Positions 1 to 10,071 are shown, counted from the stretch's first letter. The stretch is 64,000 nt of DNA from Kineothrix sp. MSJ-39 (GCF_018917935.1 NZ_JAHLPN010000002.1:1-64000); one strand, 5' to 3'. Made by a program: numbers and translations. Notes: generated by a model not told the origin, from the letters alone.

Positions 1-126
1 AGGTTTATGGATTAGCCAAGACATTACGCGAGTAAACTCGCATAAGCGGTTCCCACCAGCCCGGACAGACGGTTTCCCGTCTACCGGACTGGCGGTGTTA
101 CCGCACAAGAATATTCAGTCAAACCT
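1..126. other. Strongly folded element at the window edge, identity unknown
   Basis: Nested inverted repeats are visible. GCGAGT (28-33) pairs with ACTCGC (36-41). A larger hairpin at 46-104 stacks GCGGT/ACCGC, CCAG/CTGG, CCGG/CCGG and AGACGG/CCGTCT. AGGTTT at 1-6 could close with AAACCT at 121-126. One plus-strand frame is open from base 2 to a stop ending at 184, so the tail of a plus-strand gene that begins left of the window is possible. It could be a structured RNA, a terminator for the minus-strand operon, or the right end of a mobile element such as an IS200/IS605-type unit. No homology was established. Confidence 0.35.
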
Positions 127-148
127 CATCTATTCATTTAAAATTCCA

Positions 149-1219
149 TTACCTCTTATTTACAGACGTTATTTTATCAAGTAACACAAAAAATGGCTTT
201 TCAATATATTTCATTCTTAAAAGCTCTAATATAACACAAACCACATAAATTCCCAAAACTACCAAACATACATAAATTGGCATCCATTTTGTATAATAAT
301 GTTCTACACAATTAAACACAGTTACCCAAAGAAACTTCCTCATTGTGTCACTATTTGCATGTATTATCAATACCCCAAACGTAGCACTTGCAATTGTATT
401 TATGATTTTACTGTTTTTAATTTTTAAGTTCTTGAACAAAAAGAATAAAGATACAGATGCCAATATTGGCAATAACTTATTACAATTACTTACCATATAG
501 TACGCACTATCAAAACCGTGTTTGCTCGCAATAAAATCTACATATAATATACTCACACACATTAATAAAACAGATACACAAATTCCTAACAATCCCATTT
601 TAATATTATCATATTTTAACGGATATAAACGCAAATAGCCTCCTATCATATATGCACTAATAAGCCATCCAGTAAAATTAAATGTGTCATGTTCTAAAAA
701 GGTTGCCATAACCATAAAATATCCTAAAATTAATAATATAAGATATTGATATTGCTTCTTTGTCATATTATTTGCCAAAACATTTAATATAGGAATAGCT
801 AACATTAATATCATCATGGTTCCTATGTAACCCACATTGACATCATAAACCACATTTAATATTAATTTATATAGCCCTTGCGCATCCAAGCAATAGTAAC
901 CTGTACAATGAAACAATATTGCAGATAAAAAGCTCCAAAATTTAATGGTAAAATATAACTTTAATATTTTCCTTACGCTCGTTCCTTTTTTTACAGAAAA
1001 ATAACCTGTAATAATTGTAAATGTATTAATTGCTGTTCGTCCCCACATTCCCACTATTTGTAGAAAAATCATATTAAAATTAAGCCTATTGTAATCAAAT
1101 TCAAGAGTAACACCCGAATTTACCACATAATGATGTGCTATAATTGATATAATCATAAATATTCGCAACAATTCCAGATTGCTATTTCTGGCTCCTACCG
1201 TTAAGCATTTCTTCTGCAT
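149..1219 (-). CDS. Acyltransferase 3 family membrane protein (polysaccharide O-acylation)
   Basis: This is a polytopic membrane protein of about 356 residues with around ten hydrophobic segments. It opens with the usual acyltransferase 3 signature (NLELLRIFMIISIIAHHY, with paired His in the first membrane span). Family members move acetyl or other acyl groups onto sugars of surface polysaccharides. It is the last gene of the polysaccharide operon, just downstream of the aminotransferase, so decoration of the repeat unit is the likely job. I chose the ATG at 1219 because GGAG lies six bases before it; an in-frame ATG at 1231 has no clear ribosome site. Donor and acceptor cannot be read from the sequence. 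Confidence 0.8.
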   Translation of the reverse strand: MQKKCLTVGARNSNLELLRIFMIISIIAHHYVVNSGVTLEFDYNRLNFNMIFLQIVGMWGRTAINTFTIITGYFSVKKGTSVRKILKLYFTIKFWSFLSAILFHCTGYYCLDAQGLYKLILNVVYDVNVGYIGTMMILMLAIPILNVLANNMTKKQYQYLILLILGYFMVMATFLEHDTFNFTGWLISAYMIGGYLRLYPLKYDNIKMGLLGICVSVLLMCVSILYVDFIASKHGFDSAYYMVSNCNKLLPILASVSLFFLFKNLKIKNSKIINTIASATFGVLIIHANSDTMRKFLWVTVFNCVEHYYTKWMPIYVCLVVLGIYVVCVILELLRMKYIEKPFFVLLDKITSVNKR

Positions 1220-1238
1220 TACACTCTCCATTATTTAG

Positions 1239-2357
1239 CTATATATAATTACGTTTACATGCTATTACTAAATCACATATCTTATCTACATCCTCAAGAT
1301 TCAAGTCTGCAAACAATGGTAATGTCAATACCCGAAGACTCAGATGCAAAGCCACCGGCGTCTCATTAACATCAAATTCATTATGAAAACAATCAAATGT
1401 ATTTGTTAATGGATAAAAATACTTTCTAGCCCCTATCCCATGCTCTGCAAGTTTATCCTGTACTTCATTACGACTTGCACCAAATTTCTTTTCATCAAAT
1501 ACAACTGGAAAATATGCATAATTACTCTCCACATTTTCCTGTATAGGATTTAATTGAATTCCATCTATTCCTGACAGTCGCTCACGATACCTTTCAACAA
1601 CCGTTTTTCTTTTTTCTATTTCAGTTTGCAAATGTCTCAAATTACATAAACCCATCGCAGCACAAAATTCATTCATTTTTGCATTCGCGCCTACTCCATC
1701 AACAACTTCTTCATTTCTGATACCAAAATTTTTTAATCTGCTAAGTGCATGCCCAAACTCCCGGTCACTATAGCAAACACATCCTCCTTCTATACTATTA
1801 AATACTTTCGTTGCATGAAAACTAAAACAAGAAACATCACCATAAGAACCAATTCCTTTTCCTTTATACGTTTCTCCAAATGTATGTGCAGCATCATATA
1901 TCACTTTTAGTCCATATTTCTTTGCAATTTTATCTATTGCCTCTATATTGCAAATATTTCCATAAACATGTACAGGAACAATTGCACATGTTTTATCTGT
2001 AATTAATGACTCTATTTTATCTGAATCAATTGTAAATGTCATTGGATCAACATCGCAAAACACAGGCTTCAAACCATTTCGAACAATTGCATGCGTTGTC
2101 GAGGCAAATGTGAAAGGTGTTGTTATAACTTCACCTTGAAGATTTAATGCCTGCATAGATAATTCTAAAGCCATATGCCCATTAGTCAGCAATTCGACAT
2201 TATCTACCTGCATATAATCTATTAATTCTTTCTGAAACTTCTGGTGTTTCTCCCCCATATTAGTAAGCCAATGCGTGTCCCATATAGATTTAATTTCTTC
2301 TATATATTCGTCCAAATCAGGCATAGATGATCTTGTGACCAAAATTTTATTTTCCAT
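1239..2357 (-). CDS. DegT/DnrJ/EryC1/StrS family PLP-dependent sugar aminotransferase
   Basis: The protein has 372 residues, normal for fold-type I sugar aminotransferases, which convert a keto group on a nucleotide-linked sugar to an amine using PLP and usually glutamate. Visible hallmarks are the N-terminal TNGHMALELSMQAL substrate/cofactor region, the VPVHVYG and YDAAHTFG segments that contact PLP, and SFHATKVFNSIEGG carrying the Schiff-base lysine. A GTGGAGG ribosome site precedes the ATG. No nucleotide-sugar dehydratase or epimerase is present in the visible cluster, so the keto-sugar must come from genes elsewhere or left of the window. Confidence 0.88.
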   Translation of the reverse strand: MENKILVTRSSMPDLDEYIEEIKSIWDTHWLTNMGEKHQKFQKELIDYMQVDNVELLTNGHMALELSMQALNLQGEVITTPFTFASTTHAIVRNGLKPVFCDVDPMTFTIDSDKIESLITDKTCAIVPVHVYGNICNIEAIDKIAKKYGLKVIYDAAHTFGETYKGKGIGSYGDVSCFSFHATKVFNSIEGGCVCYSDREFGHALSRLKNFGIRNEEVVDGVGANAKMNEFCAAMGLCNLRHLQTEIEKRKTVVERYRERLSGIDGIQLNPIQENVESNYAYFPVVFDEKKFGASRNEVQDKLAEHGIGARKYFYPLTNTFDCFHNEFDVNETPVALHLSLRVLTLPLFADLNLEDVDKICDLVIACKRNYI

Positions 2358-2390
2358 ATCATTTCCTCCACCAGCACTTATTATATCTTG

Positions 2391-3827
2391 CTATTTTTTT
2401 CTTATAATTTTCCAAATATATAACAGAGCTTGTTGTTTTGTTATATATGATAAACCAATATAAATACCCCCGCCTAATAAAATCTGAATGACTAATATAC
2501 AAATACTGGGGATATGAATGAACTTTAACGGATAAATTATCAGGGCCATAATTAAAGATAACACGAACCCTGGCATCATATCTTTAATCTGTTCACCGAA
2601 TGGATAATTTATCATCTTTTTATTCGGAGCCGCATTAACATACATACTCAATAAATCTGTTACTACCAGACTATATGCCATAACCAAAGGCCCATATTTC
2701 ATTGCTATTACAATTGATACTATTCCAATAATTTTTTTTATTGATTCCAGTTTCAAAAAAAGATCACTTCTGCCAAGAGCCTTTAACGCTTGCAAATTTG
2801 ATGTATGAATCGGCCATAATCCATACGTAAAGCAAAAAATACGAATATATGGTACACAAGGCATCCATTTATCTGTCAATATGATCTTAACAAACGAGTC
2901 TGCAACTACACCAAATCCAATCAGCAACGGCCACAATATATATGAACATATCTGTATTGCCCTTTTAGTCATCTCTTTTATTTTTTTTCTATCATCCTGA
3001 TAAATTGCTAATGCAGGAAAAAGTACACTACTAATTGAAGAATCGACATTTGCTACAACCAAATTAGGATATTTATCCCCCTGATTATAATAAGCCAAAT
3101 CTTCAGATGTATATTTTCTACCTATAATCAAACTTCTAAGCTGTCTATAACCTGTGTCAAGTAAAGCTGAGGCAAGCAATTTCCATCCATATGCTAATAA
3201 TAATTTTGCTCTTTTCCACGAGCACATTAATTTAGGACGCCAACATACAGTAAACCACAATACCAAAGTATCTGTACACGTATTAGTTAAATACTGAACC
3301 ACTAAAGCCCAAACTCCATATCCTCTATACGCCAATATAATGCCGACAATTCCCGACACCACTGTGCCAAATAAGGTAGACCAAAAAAATCTTTTAAATA
3401 GCATATTTCTTGAAACATATGCTTGTTGCACAGAATTTATTGAAGCAACAATAATTCGAATTCCCAGCACTCTCAGTACTTTAGTTAAAATTGGCATATG
3501 ATAAAAAACTGCAATATATGGAGCTGCTAAAAATAATATAATATATAAAATAATGCCCAATAATATATTAAAATAAAACACAGACGAAAAATCCAAATCA
3601 TCCGCATCTTTTTTTTGAATTAACGCATTCCCAAAGCCACTAGATACAAAAACATTTGCAATAGTAATAAATACCAAAACCATTGTCACTGCACCATAAT
3701 CTGCTGGTGATAGCAATCTTGCTAATACAATTGAAACCACCAGACTAATTACTTGTGCAGAAATTCTTTCTCCAAACTTCCAAATCAGCCCATATAGTAC
3801 CTTTGATTTAAGTGAATTATTCTCCAT
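2391..3827 (-). CDS. Wzx-type polysaccharide flippase (MOP superfamily)
   Basis: This 478-residue, very hydrophobic protein has about 12-14 membrane segments, typical of the oligosaccharide flippases that turn undecaprenyl-diphosphate-linked repeat units to the outer face of the membrane. The N-terminus (LIWKFGERISAQVISLVVSI, then LLSPADYGAVTMVLVF) is characteristic of the Wzx/RfbX and MviN-like group. It sits in the same operon as a Wzy-like polymerase and a Wzz-like protein, so the locus has the full Wzx/Wzy-dependent set. Substrate specificity cannot be inferred. Confidence 0.88.
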   Translation of the reverse strand: MENNSLKSKVLYGLIWKFGERISAQVISLVVSIVLARLLSPADYGAVTMVLVFITIANVFVSSGFGNALIQKKDADDLDFSSVFYFNILLGIILYIILFLAAPYIAVFYHMPILTKVLRVLGIRIIVASINSVQQAYVSRNMLFKRFFWSTLFGTVVSGIVGIILAYRGYGVWALVVQYLTNTCTDTLVLWFTVCWRPKLMCSWKRAKLLLAYGWKLLASALLDTGYRQLRSLIIGRKYTSEDLAYYNQGDKYPNLVVANVDSSISSVLFPALAIYQDDRKKIKEMTKRAIQICSYILWPLLIGFGVVADSFVKIILTDKWMPCVPYIRIFCFTYGLWPIHTSNLQALKALGRSDLFLKLESIKKIIGIVSIVIAMKYGPLVMAYSLVVTDLLSMYVNAAPNKKMINYPFGEQIKDMMPGFVLSLIMALIIYPLKFIHIPSICILVIQILLGGGIYIGLSYITKQQALLYIWKIIRKK

Positions 3828-3850
3828 CTTTTTACCTATTCTACTTAGTA

Positions 3851-4807
3851 TTACTCTATTTTAAAATATTCTTTACAAACTTTAGCAAACTCTTGAACAC
3901 TATATTTACATTTATTGTTTTTCTCTTCAAAGTTTTTTTTCACTAAATGCATGGTATTCTTGGCATATGCAATTTCATCTTCTGAAAAGCCAAAAGCAAC
4001 TCCCAAAGGTCTTTTCTCACCCGGATAATAGTCTTTCCATGTTTTCCCCTCTTCAGGTATTACAATAGATATGCAGCCGCATAATGCAGCTATATGTGAG
4101 TAAGCCGTTTGCAAATCATATGATATACAATATTGTGACTCATTAAACGTTCTAACTTTATCCATTTCTGACAAGTTATCTATAACAATTCCTTCATATT
4201 TTGAAGGCAAATCCTTCCTAAGAGCCCCCTTTCGCACAATATAACAAGTGCCTTGTCTTTTCCCTGTATTCACATTTTTATATAAATTCAAATCAAAATA
4301 TTCCAAATATAATTTACGTTTTAAAGGATTCAATTTCTCGTCGTTGAATACATCTCTATAACAAAAGAATAAGTCGTTTTTCCCATAGGCATCACTTGAA
4401 TAACGATTATAATAGAGAAACCACCTCACAACATTTTTAGCTCTAAAATAATTTCCATACACAACATCTGGATATACTACTACTGTATTTTCATCTACAA
4501 TAGGAAACAATTTTCTTTTACATCCTTTTACACTTAAATTCACATATCCCGCATATTTCTCATTATGTGCAAAATGCTCTTCTCCAAATGTTTTTATAGC
4601 TATGATTTTTGACAGATCTTTTATTAAAAAAATAATATGTTTAATCCAAAATTTAATTCTATGGCCCTTTTTATAATAGGAAGCTCCTGAATAGTATATG
4701 GATGAATTATAACCTAAATCCTGTAATGTTTTACATAACAAGTGCAAAACAACTGCTCCACCATATTTCTGACGTGGTGATACAATAACGTACTTTATCT
4801 TCTTCAT
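3851..4807 (-). CDS. Putative glycosyltransferase, family not identified
   Basis: This 318-residue soluble protein starts with MKKIKYVIVSPRQKYGGAVV, resembling the first beta-strand and Gly-rich turn of GT-B enzymes. Near residues 225-275 a segment (ISYDLQTAYSHIAALCGC, then IPEEGKTWKDYYPGEK) resembles a donor-binding region in which a site is checked for supply. I do not recognise a named family. Position between the flippase and a GT2 gene in a polysaccharide operon supports a sugar-transfer role, but that is context only. The ribosome site is AAAGGA. Confidence 0.55.
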   Translation of the reverse strand: MKKIKYVIVSPRQKYGGAVVLHLLCKTLQDLGYNSSIYYSGASYYKKGHRIKFWIKHIIFLIKDLSKIIAIKTFGEEHFAHNEKYAGYVNLSVKGCKRKLFPIVDENTVVVYPDVVYGNYFRAKNVVRWFLYYNRYSSDAYGKNDLFFCYRDVFNDEKLNPLKRKLYLEYFDLNLYKNVNTGKRQGTCYIVRKGALRKDLPSKYEGIVIDNLSEMDKVRTFNESQYCISYDLQTAYSHIAALCGCISIVIPEEGKTWKDYYPGEKRPLGVAFGFSEDEIAYAKNTMHLVKKNFEEKNNKCKYSVQEFAKVCKEYFKIE

Positions 4808-4827
4808 AAAACCTGTATTCCTTTACA

Positions 4828-5784
4828 CTATACAACCCATAAATGCCATATAATACACTTTATTAAAAACTTTAAATTTCTATAAGTATCCCCTTGGTTT
4901 TTATTAATAATATGCATTACTTCCTTTATACTTGGTAAATATTGTTTCATTCTTCTACGAATATCTCTATCGTGACTCATCCACATTAAAGACAAGACAC
5001 TCATTCTTGATATAAAAGCAAAATAATGTGCTTCTTCAATTAATTCATCATCACTACAATTCTCTTCAAACCAAACTTTTAAACCGTTTGCAACATCTAT
5101 TATAGATAGTTTTCCATCATAAAATGCCCTATGAGATTGAGAACCTTCACGAACAAACCAGTGATACAACGGTCGATTGTCAAAATATACCTTCTTGACG
5201 TTATAATACAATTTTAAAATAACATCATAATCTTCTAATTGACAACCCTCTGGAAAAAACAAGTTACTCTTTAATGATCTATGGTAAATTTTATTCCACA
5301 TAGCCCCCCATGCATGTTCAGTTTGCAGAAAAATATCTTCAATTATTCTCTTAGTATCTTTGATACCACTTTCTATATCATCATACTTATTTCTTGTACT
5401 TCCATCTTCATAACAACTTAATGTAGCACACCCACTGATTAAGACACTATTTATAATAGCATTTTGATGCAAAATAGCATACATATCTTTGTCTATAATA
5501 TCATCATTATCCACAAACCCAATCCATTCTCCTCTTGCCATTTCAAGAGCCTTATTTCTTGCTGCTGCTTGCCCTGAATTAGCTCCGTGTACGACTAAAA
5601 ATCTAGAATCTTTTCTACAAAAATCATCACAAATTTTTCCACTAGAATCTTTACTTCCATCATCTATTAAGATAACCTGTAGATTAGTGTAGGTTTGCTC
5701 TCTTATGGAATTTAGACATTCTGTTAAATATTTTTCACTATTATAAACTGGAATAATTATACTTATCAAATCTTTATTATCCAT
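4828..5784 (-). CDS. Glycosyltransferase family 2
   Basis: A GT-A fold transferase of about 318 residues. The N-terminal nucleotide-sugar site is clear (LISIIIPVYNSEKYLTECLN, then LIDDGSKDSSG), followed by the metal-binding region FVDNDDIIDKDMY and a downstream acidic motif (EGCQLEDYDVILKL) suited to the catalytic base. Family enzymes add one sugar to a lipid-linked acceptor on the cytoplasmic face. I prefer the ATG at 5784, which has AAGGA seven bases upstream; the ATG at 5802 directly follows the preceding stop and has no ribosome site. Confidence 0.85.
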   Translation of the reverse strand: MDNKDLISIIIPVYNSEKYLTECLNSIREQTYTNLQVILIDDGSKDSSGKICDDFCRKDSRFLVVHGANSGQAAARNKALEMARGEWIGFVDNDDIIDKDMYAILHQNAIINSVLISGCATLSCYEDGSTRNKYDDIESGIKDTKRIIEDIFLQTEHAWGAMWNKIYHRSLKSNLFFPEGCQLEDYDVILKLYYNVKKVYFDNRPLYHWFVREGSQSHRAFYDGKLSIIDVANGLKVWFEENCSDDELIEEAHYFAFISRMSVLSLMWMSHDRDIRRRMKQYLPSIKEVMHIINKNQGDTYRNLKFLIKCIIWHLWVV

Positions 5785-5802
5785 ATATAAGTCCTTTTTC
5801 AT

Positions 5803-6630
5803 CTATCTAATATCAAAACATCCTCTGCCCCCAGAAATCCTAACGGTATCTCCGATTATCATATTCCCCATATCAGAAACCATAAACTTTGCTAAATTAG
5901 CCACTTCCTCTGGCATAACATATCTGTTAACAATATTATCCAAACAATATATACTGTTACCAGTTTCATATCCTATCAGTTCTGTTGCTGTAGCTCCAGG
6001 AGCAATTGAATTGACAATGATTCCACAAGGGGCAAATATCTTAGCCATTCCTTCGACCAGTCCTTTTAACCCCCACTTAGAAATTCCATACGGAGACCAT
6101 GCCGGTTCATCACCCCTAGAGGACGAAATAATTAATATATGTCCTTGAATTCCATTTTCCTTCATATATTCTCCAAATGCTTGACATGCAAAAAATGTTC
6201 CCTTTAGGTTTATATCCATTACTCTAGAATATTCCTCTGGAGTGATATTCCAAAAACTAGCATTTTCTGTATGTACACCTGTTGAACTTACTAATATGTC
6301 AATTTTATTATAAATACTCACAGCTTTTTCAACAAATTCATTCATTTTATCTACTTCTCTATAATCAAATTTCAAAATAGATATATTATTACTATTTAAC
6401 TCAGTCTGCATCTTTTGCAATTTCTTCTCATTCGTCCCTGATATAATAACTTTACATCCACTCTGCAGAAAGCCCTTTACTATTGCCTGCCCAATTCCTC
6501 CACTTCCACCACACACTAATGCAACCTTACCAGACAGAAGGTTATCCTTGTCAACATAATAGGGAATCTCGACTTTCTTTTCCTCTTTTGTCATCATTAT
6601 TATATTTTTTATTATATTTCTTACGCCCAT
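5803..6630 (-). CDS. SDR family NAD(P)-dependent oxidoreductase
   Basis: A classical short-chain dehydrogenase/reductase of 275 residues. The dinucleotide-binding turn reads VCGGSGGIGQAIV (TGxxxGIG type), SSTGVH corresponds to the NAG strand, and the catalytic Ser, Tyr and Lys are in IISSSRGDEP and YGISK. A C-terminal DTVRISGGRG matches the usual DGG end of the fold. About 35 residues precede the Rossmann start. In this operon it could reduce or oxidise a sugar or linker precursor, though the substrate is unknown. It is flanked tightly by two GT2 genes. Confidence 0.82.
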   Translation of the reverse strand: MGVRNIIKNIIMMTKEEKKVEIPYYVDKDNLLSGKVALVCGGSGGIGQAIVKGFLQSGCKVIISGTNEKKLQKMQTELNSNNISILKFDYREVDKMNEFVEKAVSIYNKIDILVSSTGVHTENASFWNITPEEYSRVMDINLKGTFFACQAFGEYMKENGIQGHILIISSSRGDEPAWSPYGISKWGLKGLVEGMAKIFAPCGIIVNSIAPGATATELIGYETGNSIYCLDNIVNRYVMPEEVANLAKFMVSDMGNMIIGDTVRISGGRGCFDIR

Positions 6631-6636
6631 TCTCTT

Positions 6637-7644
6637 CTACATCCTTCCATATTTTCGAGGGGTTTTTTTTCTTGTTGAAATACCAATGGCTATTTGAGGA
6701 CTCAACCAACACATCATTCCCTTTAGTTTTCGCTTTAACGATATTGGTCCAAAATTTGCCGAAAAGGGATATTTATGACATTCTCTTATAAAATTTCTAT
6801 ACTGTTCCCTATTCTTTTTCTCCGCTCCAGATCTATGCATAATTAAAAGCATTACATAGTAGACATTCCAATTAGCATATTCTAAGGCTCTTCTCATAGT
6901 TCTAGTATCAAGGTATAATTCATCTCTCATAATGTTTATTGCCTTTATACTACTTGTAGCAATATTAGGTCTATAAATTGACATACCACTTGTATTATTA
7001 TCCAGTCGATAATAATACACACCTTTATAACCTACTGCCACCTTATCTGAATGTTGAAAACACTCTACTGAAAAAGCATAACCCTCTCCTCCAAATAATT
7101 CTTGATGAAATCTGATATTATTTTTATATATAAGTTCTCTACTTACCAGCTTATTCCATGGTCCTATTTCAATATTTGCATACAACATTTGAGCAGCTGC
7201 CTTTTCTCCACTCCAAAGTTCTACTTCATCTTCTTTTTTTTTCTCACTGTAAGTACTATTTTTTTCTGTATACATAACTACTTGTGGTACCAGTGACATA
7301 TTAGCTCCCATCCGCTTAATCAGATTTAAGTGGTATGATATATAATCCATAGCTAAAATATCATCCTGATCTACTATACATATATAATCACCCTTAGCTC
7401 TATCAAGTCCACAATTTCTCGTTTTACTTACACCTTCATTTTCTTTATGAATTACTGTGAATCGTTCATCAGCAGCAGCGTATTTGTCCGCAATTCTACC
7501 AGATCCATCTGTAGAACCGTCGTCTATTAATAAAACTTCTATATTCCGGTAATCTTGTCTCTTTACCGAATTTAAACACTTTTCCAAAAAGGTTTCACCG
7601 TTATATATTGCAATAATTATTGTTATTAAGGGATTTCCAGTCAT
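6637..7644 (-). CDS. Glycosyltransferase family 2
   Basis: The translated protein is about 335 residues and starts MTGNPLITIIIAIYNGETFL. The ATG at 7644 has a purine-rich AGGAG site upstream; an in-frame ATG at 7683 gives a less likely N-terminal extension. GT-A landmarks are present: LLIDDGSTDGSGRIAD for the nucleotide, CIVDQDDILAMDYI for the DxD region, and ELFGGEGYAFSVECF in the acceptor/base region. The C-terminus is basic and Trp-containing (around KGMMCWLSPQ), possibly membrane-peripheral. It likely adds one residue of the repeat unit. Confidence 0.85.
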   Translation of the reverse strand: MTGNPLITIIIAIYNGETFLEKCLNSVKRQDYRNIEVLLIDDGSTDGSGRIADKYAAADERFTVIHKENEGVSKTRNCGLDRAKGDYICIVDQDDILAMDYISYHLNLIKRMGANMSLVPQVVMYTEKNSTYSEKKKEDEVELWSGEKAAAQMLYANIEIGPWNKLVSRELIYKNNIRFHQELFGGEGYAFSVECFQHSDKVAVGYKGVYYYRLDNNTSGMSIYRPNIATSSIKAINIMRDELYLDTRTMRRALEYANWNVYYVMLLIMHRSGAEKKNREQYRNFIRECHKYPFSANFGPISLKRKLKGMMCWLSPQIAIGISTRKKTPRKYGRM

Positions 7645-7675
7645 AGTACCTACTCTCCTATATCTATCATACCGC

Positions 7676-8806
7676 CTATACAATGTAGCTTAAATATGTT
7701 TTAGTTTTCTTTCTTTCTTCTTTTAATATTTCCTCTAACTTCTGCGTCTTTTTTAATTCATAAATTTGATCTAAATCATTATCTGCGGAAATTAGATGAT
7801 CTCTTATATCCAATCTATCAATCAAATCTAACAATTTGTTTTTATTACTTTCCCTTACCATAACAGCATATCTAGCTGAATATTTAGCAGCAAAGATTGT
7901 CCCATGAAATGTATCTGTGATAACAAATTCAGCCATTCTAAATGCTTCCAGGACCTCAAAAGGAGTAAGAACCCAAAATTTACTAATCCACATTTGTGGT
8001 GCACCAATAGCTACCATTTCAAGTCTTTTTTCTTTGCAAAATTTTTTTATAGCATTAATTTCATTTTTATCCTTTATTCTGTTAAAATATGAATAAACTA
8101 TGCAATACTTTCTCCTATTGGGCGGTTCAAAATTACATGCCAGCATTTCCTTTGTGAAGTCGCCCACCAATACAGGATCCAGATTATATTGAATATTTTT
8201 TGAAGTTAACTTTTTTACAAAGCTATAAGTGTTTTTATCTCGGACTGAAAAATGCTGTATATGTTCAAATGATGTCTTAATTTTATTCTTTACTGGATGT
8301 GGAAGTTCTTCATAAGTTGTCGTTCCACAAGACGCAGCATATGTCATAATATTTTCAGCCTGCTTTATATTCCCAAAAAGTTGACTTGTAAACCCCCATG
8401 GAGAACTTGTCATGCAATTAAAAACTTCATCGCTACCTATTACTGCCCAATCATAATCTTCCTTTATTAATTCTTTATTAAGTTTTAGTTCGTCGTTCAT
8501 AAAGCGTTGAAATTCTTTTTCCTGCTTTGCAGCTCTGATTTTATTCCATATTCTATTAAAAAAATATTTATCTACATGCTTTAATTTTTCAACAAAATTA
8601 TTTGCAACATCTGTCTCAGAACGATAGTCTGATTTATTATTATTCATTAATAAATCGTCTTCCCTATTAGGCTCAATATCTATAAAAGAGACTGAATCTC
8701 CATTTTCTTCTATGAGCTTTTTTAACGAATAACTCTGTAGAACTGAGCCAAAATTAGATACTCTTTGCATGGATAAGATACATACCTTCATTATTTTTTT
8801 CTCCAT
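7676..8806 (-). CDS. Polysaccharide pyruvyl transferase family protein
   Basis: This 376-residue protein matches the WcaK/CsaB-type family, which transfers a pyruvyl group from phosphoenolpyruvate to a sugar of a surface polymer, adding negative charge. Visible features are the N-terminal SMQRVSNFGSVLQSYSL, a central WAVIGSDEVFN, and a C-terminal FVITDTFHGTIFAAKYSARYA motif, which is the family's most recognisable block. It overlaps the upstream polymerase gene by about 50 bases if the ATG at 8806 is used (AAGGA five bases upstream); an in-frame ATG at 8791 is the alternative. Confidence 0.85.
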   Translation of the reverse strand: MEKKIMKVCILSMQRVSNFGSVLQSYSLKKLIEENGDSVSFIDIEPNREDDLLMNNNKSDYRSETDVANNFVEKLKHVDKYFFNRIWNKIRAAKQEKEFQRFMNDELKLNKELIKEDYDWAVIGSDEVFNCMTSSPWGFTSQLFGNIKQAENIMTYAASCGTTTYEELPHPVKNKIKTSFEHIQHFSVRDKNTYSFVKKLTSKNIQYNLDPVLVGDFTKEMLACNFEPPNRRKYCIVYSYFNRIKDKNEINAIKKFCKEKRLEMVAIGAPQMWISKFWVLTPFEVLEAFRMAEFVITDTFHGTIFAAKYSARYAVMVRESNKNKLLDLIDRLDIRDHLISADNDLDQIYELKKTQKLEEILKEERKKTKTYLSYIV

Positions 8807-10055
8807 TTTTATCCTTTTTTATAATATATATTATAGAAAGCATTACACCACTTAAAAAGCCAGTAAATGTGTCTCGTAACGTCGAATTATAAAAGAACAT
8901 AATCAACATGATTACTGCCAAAATAGCAGATGAATCAATCCATATAAGTCTTCTCACATCATGTATAACTTTCTTCATACAAACGCTTTGGAGCGCCGAA
9001 TATAATATTACTCCAAGATTAACCATAACTCCAAATATACCTGTCTGTAAAAATACCATCGAGCTGGAAAAATAGTCATATTGAAGCACAGAATTCAATT
9101 TATAGAATTCACTATGCGTAGAGCAATTTCCTACACCAAATCCAAATAACCAGTCTTTTATACTATCAAAAAACAGATTTCCTAATTGAGGAAATACCTT
9201 CACTCTGCTAATTCTATATACTCCAGAGCCACTACCAGCTCCTAAGTAATCTAAAATGTTATTTATTGACAACAAAAATAATCGGTCTGGATTAAGCATC
9301 AAAAACAAACTCAAGCCACCTAAAACTGCTAATCCGCCACCAAATATTAACAAAGTTTTCCGCTTCATTATTTTTTTGCTAATATGAACATTCAATAAAA
9401 TTGCCATTACCATGATAATAATCATTTCAAAGAAAAACATGTTTATTTCAGCTAGTACGCTTATTCCCATTGTAGTCAAAAAGTTAATCATTAAATCACT
9501 AATTGACAACTTGTGATATAAAAACCTTACTAATGAAATGGAAAAAACAAATACGCACAATATATTCTGTATAGAATTACATCCCTGAGTATTACCAAAG
9601 GTTCCTCCCACATAATCCTTTCTCAATCCCATAACCGCAAATTGATATAGCATTACCAAAAAATTAATACGCATTAACCACGTTACAATGTAATAGAATA
9701 TATCTATATATACAATTGATAAAGTAAGCGTTCCCAGCAATACGCCCAAAATCATTCTTAAATATGGTCTGAATTCGTAAAAGAAATTTGCGACACTTGT
9801 TCCTTCATTTATAAAAATAGACATAAACATAACTAGTAGAAATAAGATAAACCAAATCCAAATATCTATATCGCTTTTATTTAGCCTTCCCCTCCTTAAT
9901 CTTATAGCCAAAAAAATTATTCCCCATACAAATACATCAAATAACGGCATAAAAATATATGACATTCCAAAATTCTCAGTAAAAAATCTATACAGCAGAG
10001 GAAGGAATACCGCTAAATATGTCCATACATGAATATTATCTTTTGTCACTCTCAT
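8754..10055 (-). CDS. Wzy-like O-antigen/capsule polymerase
   Basis: A 433-residue membrane protein with about ten or more hydrophobic spans and a longer extracytoplasmic loop (around GAGSGSGVYRISRVKVFPQL, then GFGVGNCSTHSEFYKL) that fits the catalytic loop of O-antigen ligase/polymerase proteins. These proteins join lipid-linked repeat units outside the membrane. Sequence conservation is always poor in this family, so the call rests on topology, loop character and operon context with Wzx and Wzz. A TGGGGGGGAG ribosome site precedes the ATG. Confidence 0.75.
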   Translation of the reverse strand: MRVTKDNIHVWTYLAVFLPLLYRFFTENFGMSYIFMPLFDVFVWGIIFLAIRLRRGRLNKSDIDIWIWFILFLLVMFMSIFINEGTSVANFFYEFRPYLRMILGVLLGTLTLSIVYIDIFYYIVTWLMRINFLVMLYQFAVMGLRKDYVGGTFGNTQGCNSIQNILCVFVFSISLVRFLYHKLSISDLMINFLTTMGISVLAEINMFFFEMIIIMVMAILLNVHISKKIMKRKTLLIFGGGLAVLGGLSLFLMLNPDRLFLLSINNILDYLGAGSGSGVYRISRVKVFPQLGNLFFDSIKDWLFGFGVGNCSTHSEFYKLNSVLQYDYFSSSMVFLQTGIFGVMVNLGVILYSALQSVCMKKVIHDVRRLIWIDSSAILAVIMLIMFFYNSTLRDTFTGFLSGVMLSIIYIIKKDKNGEKNNEGMYLIHAKSI

Positions 10056-10071
10056 AATATCTCCCCCCCAA

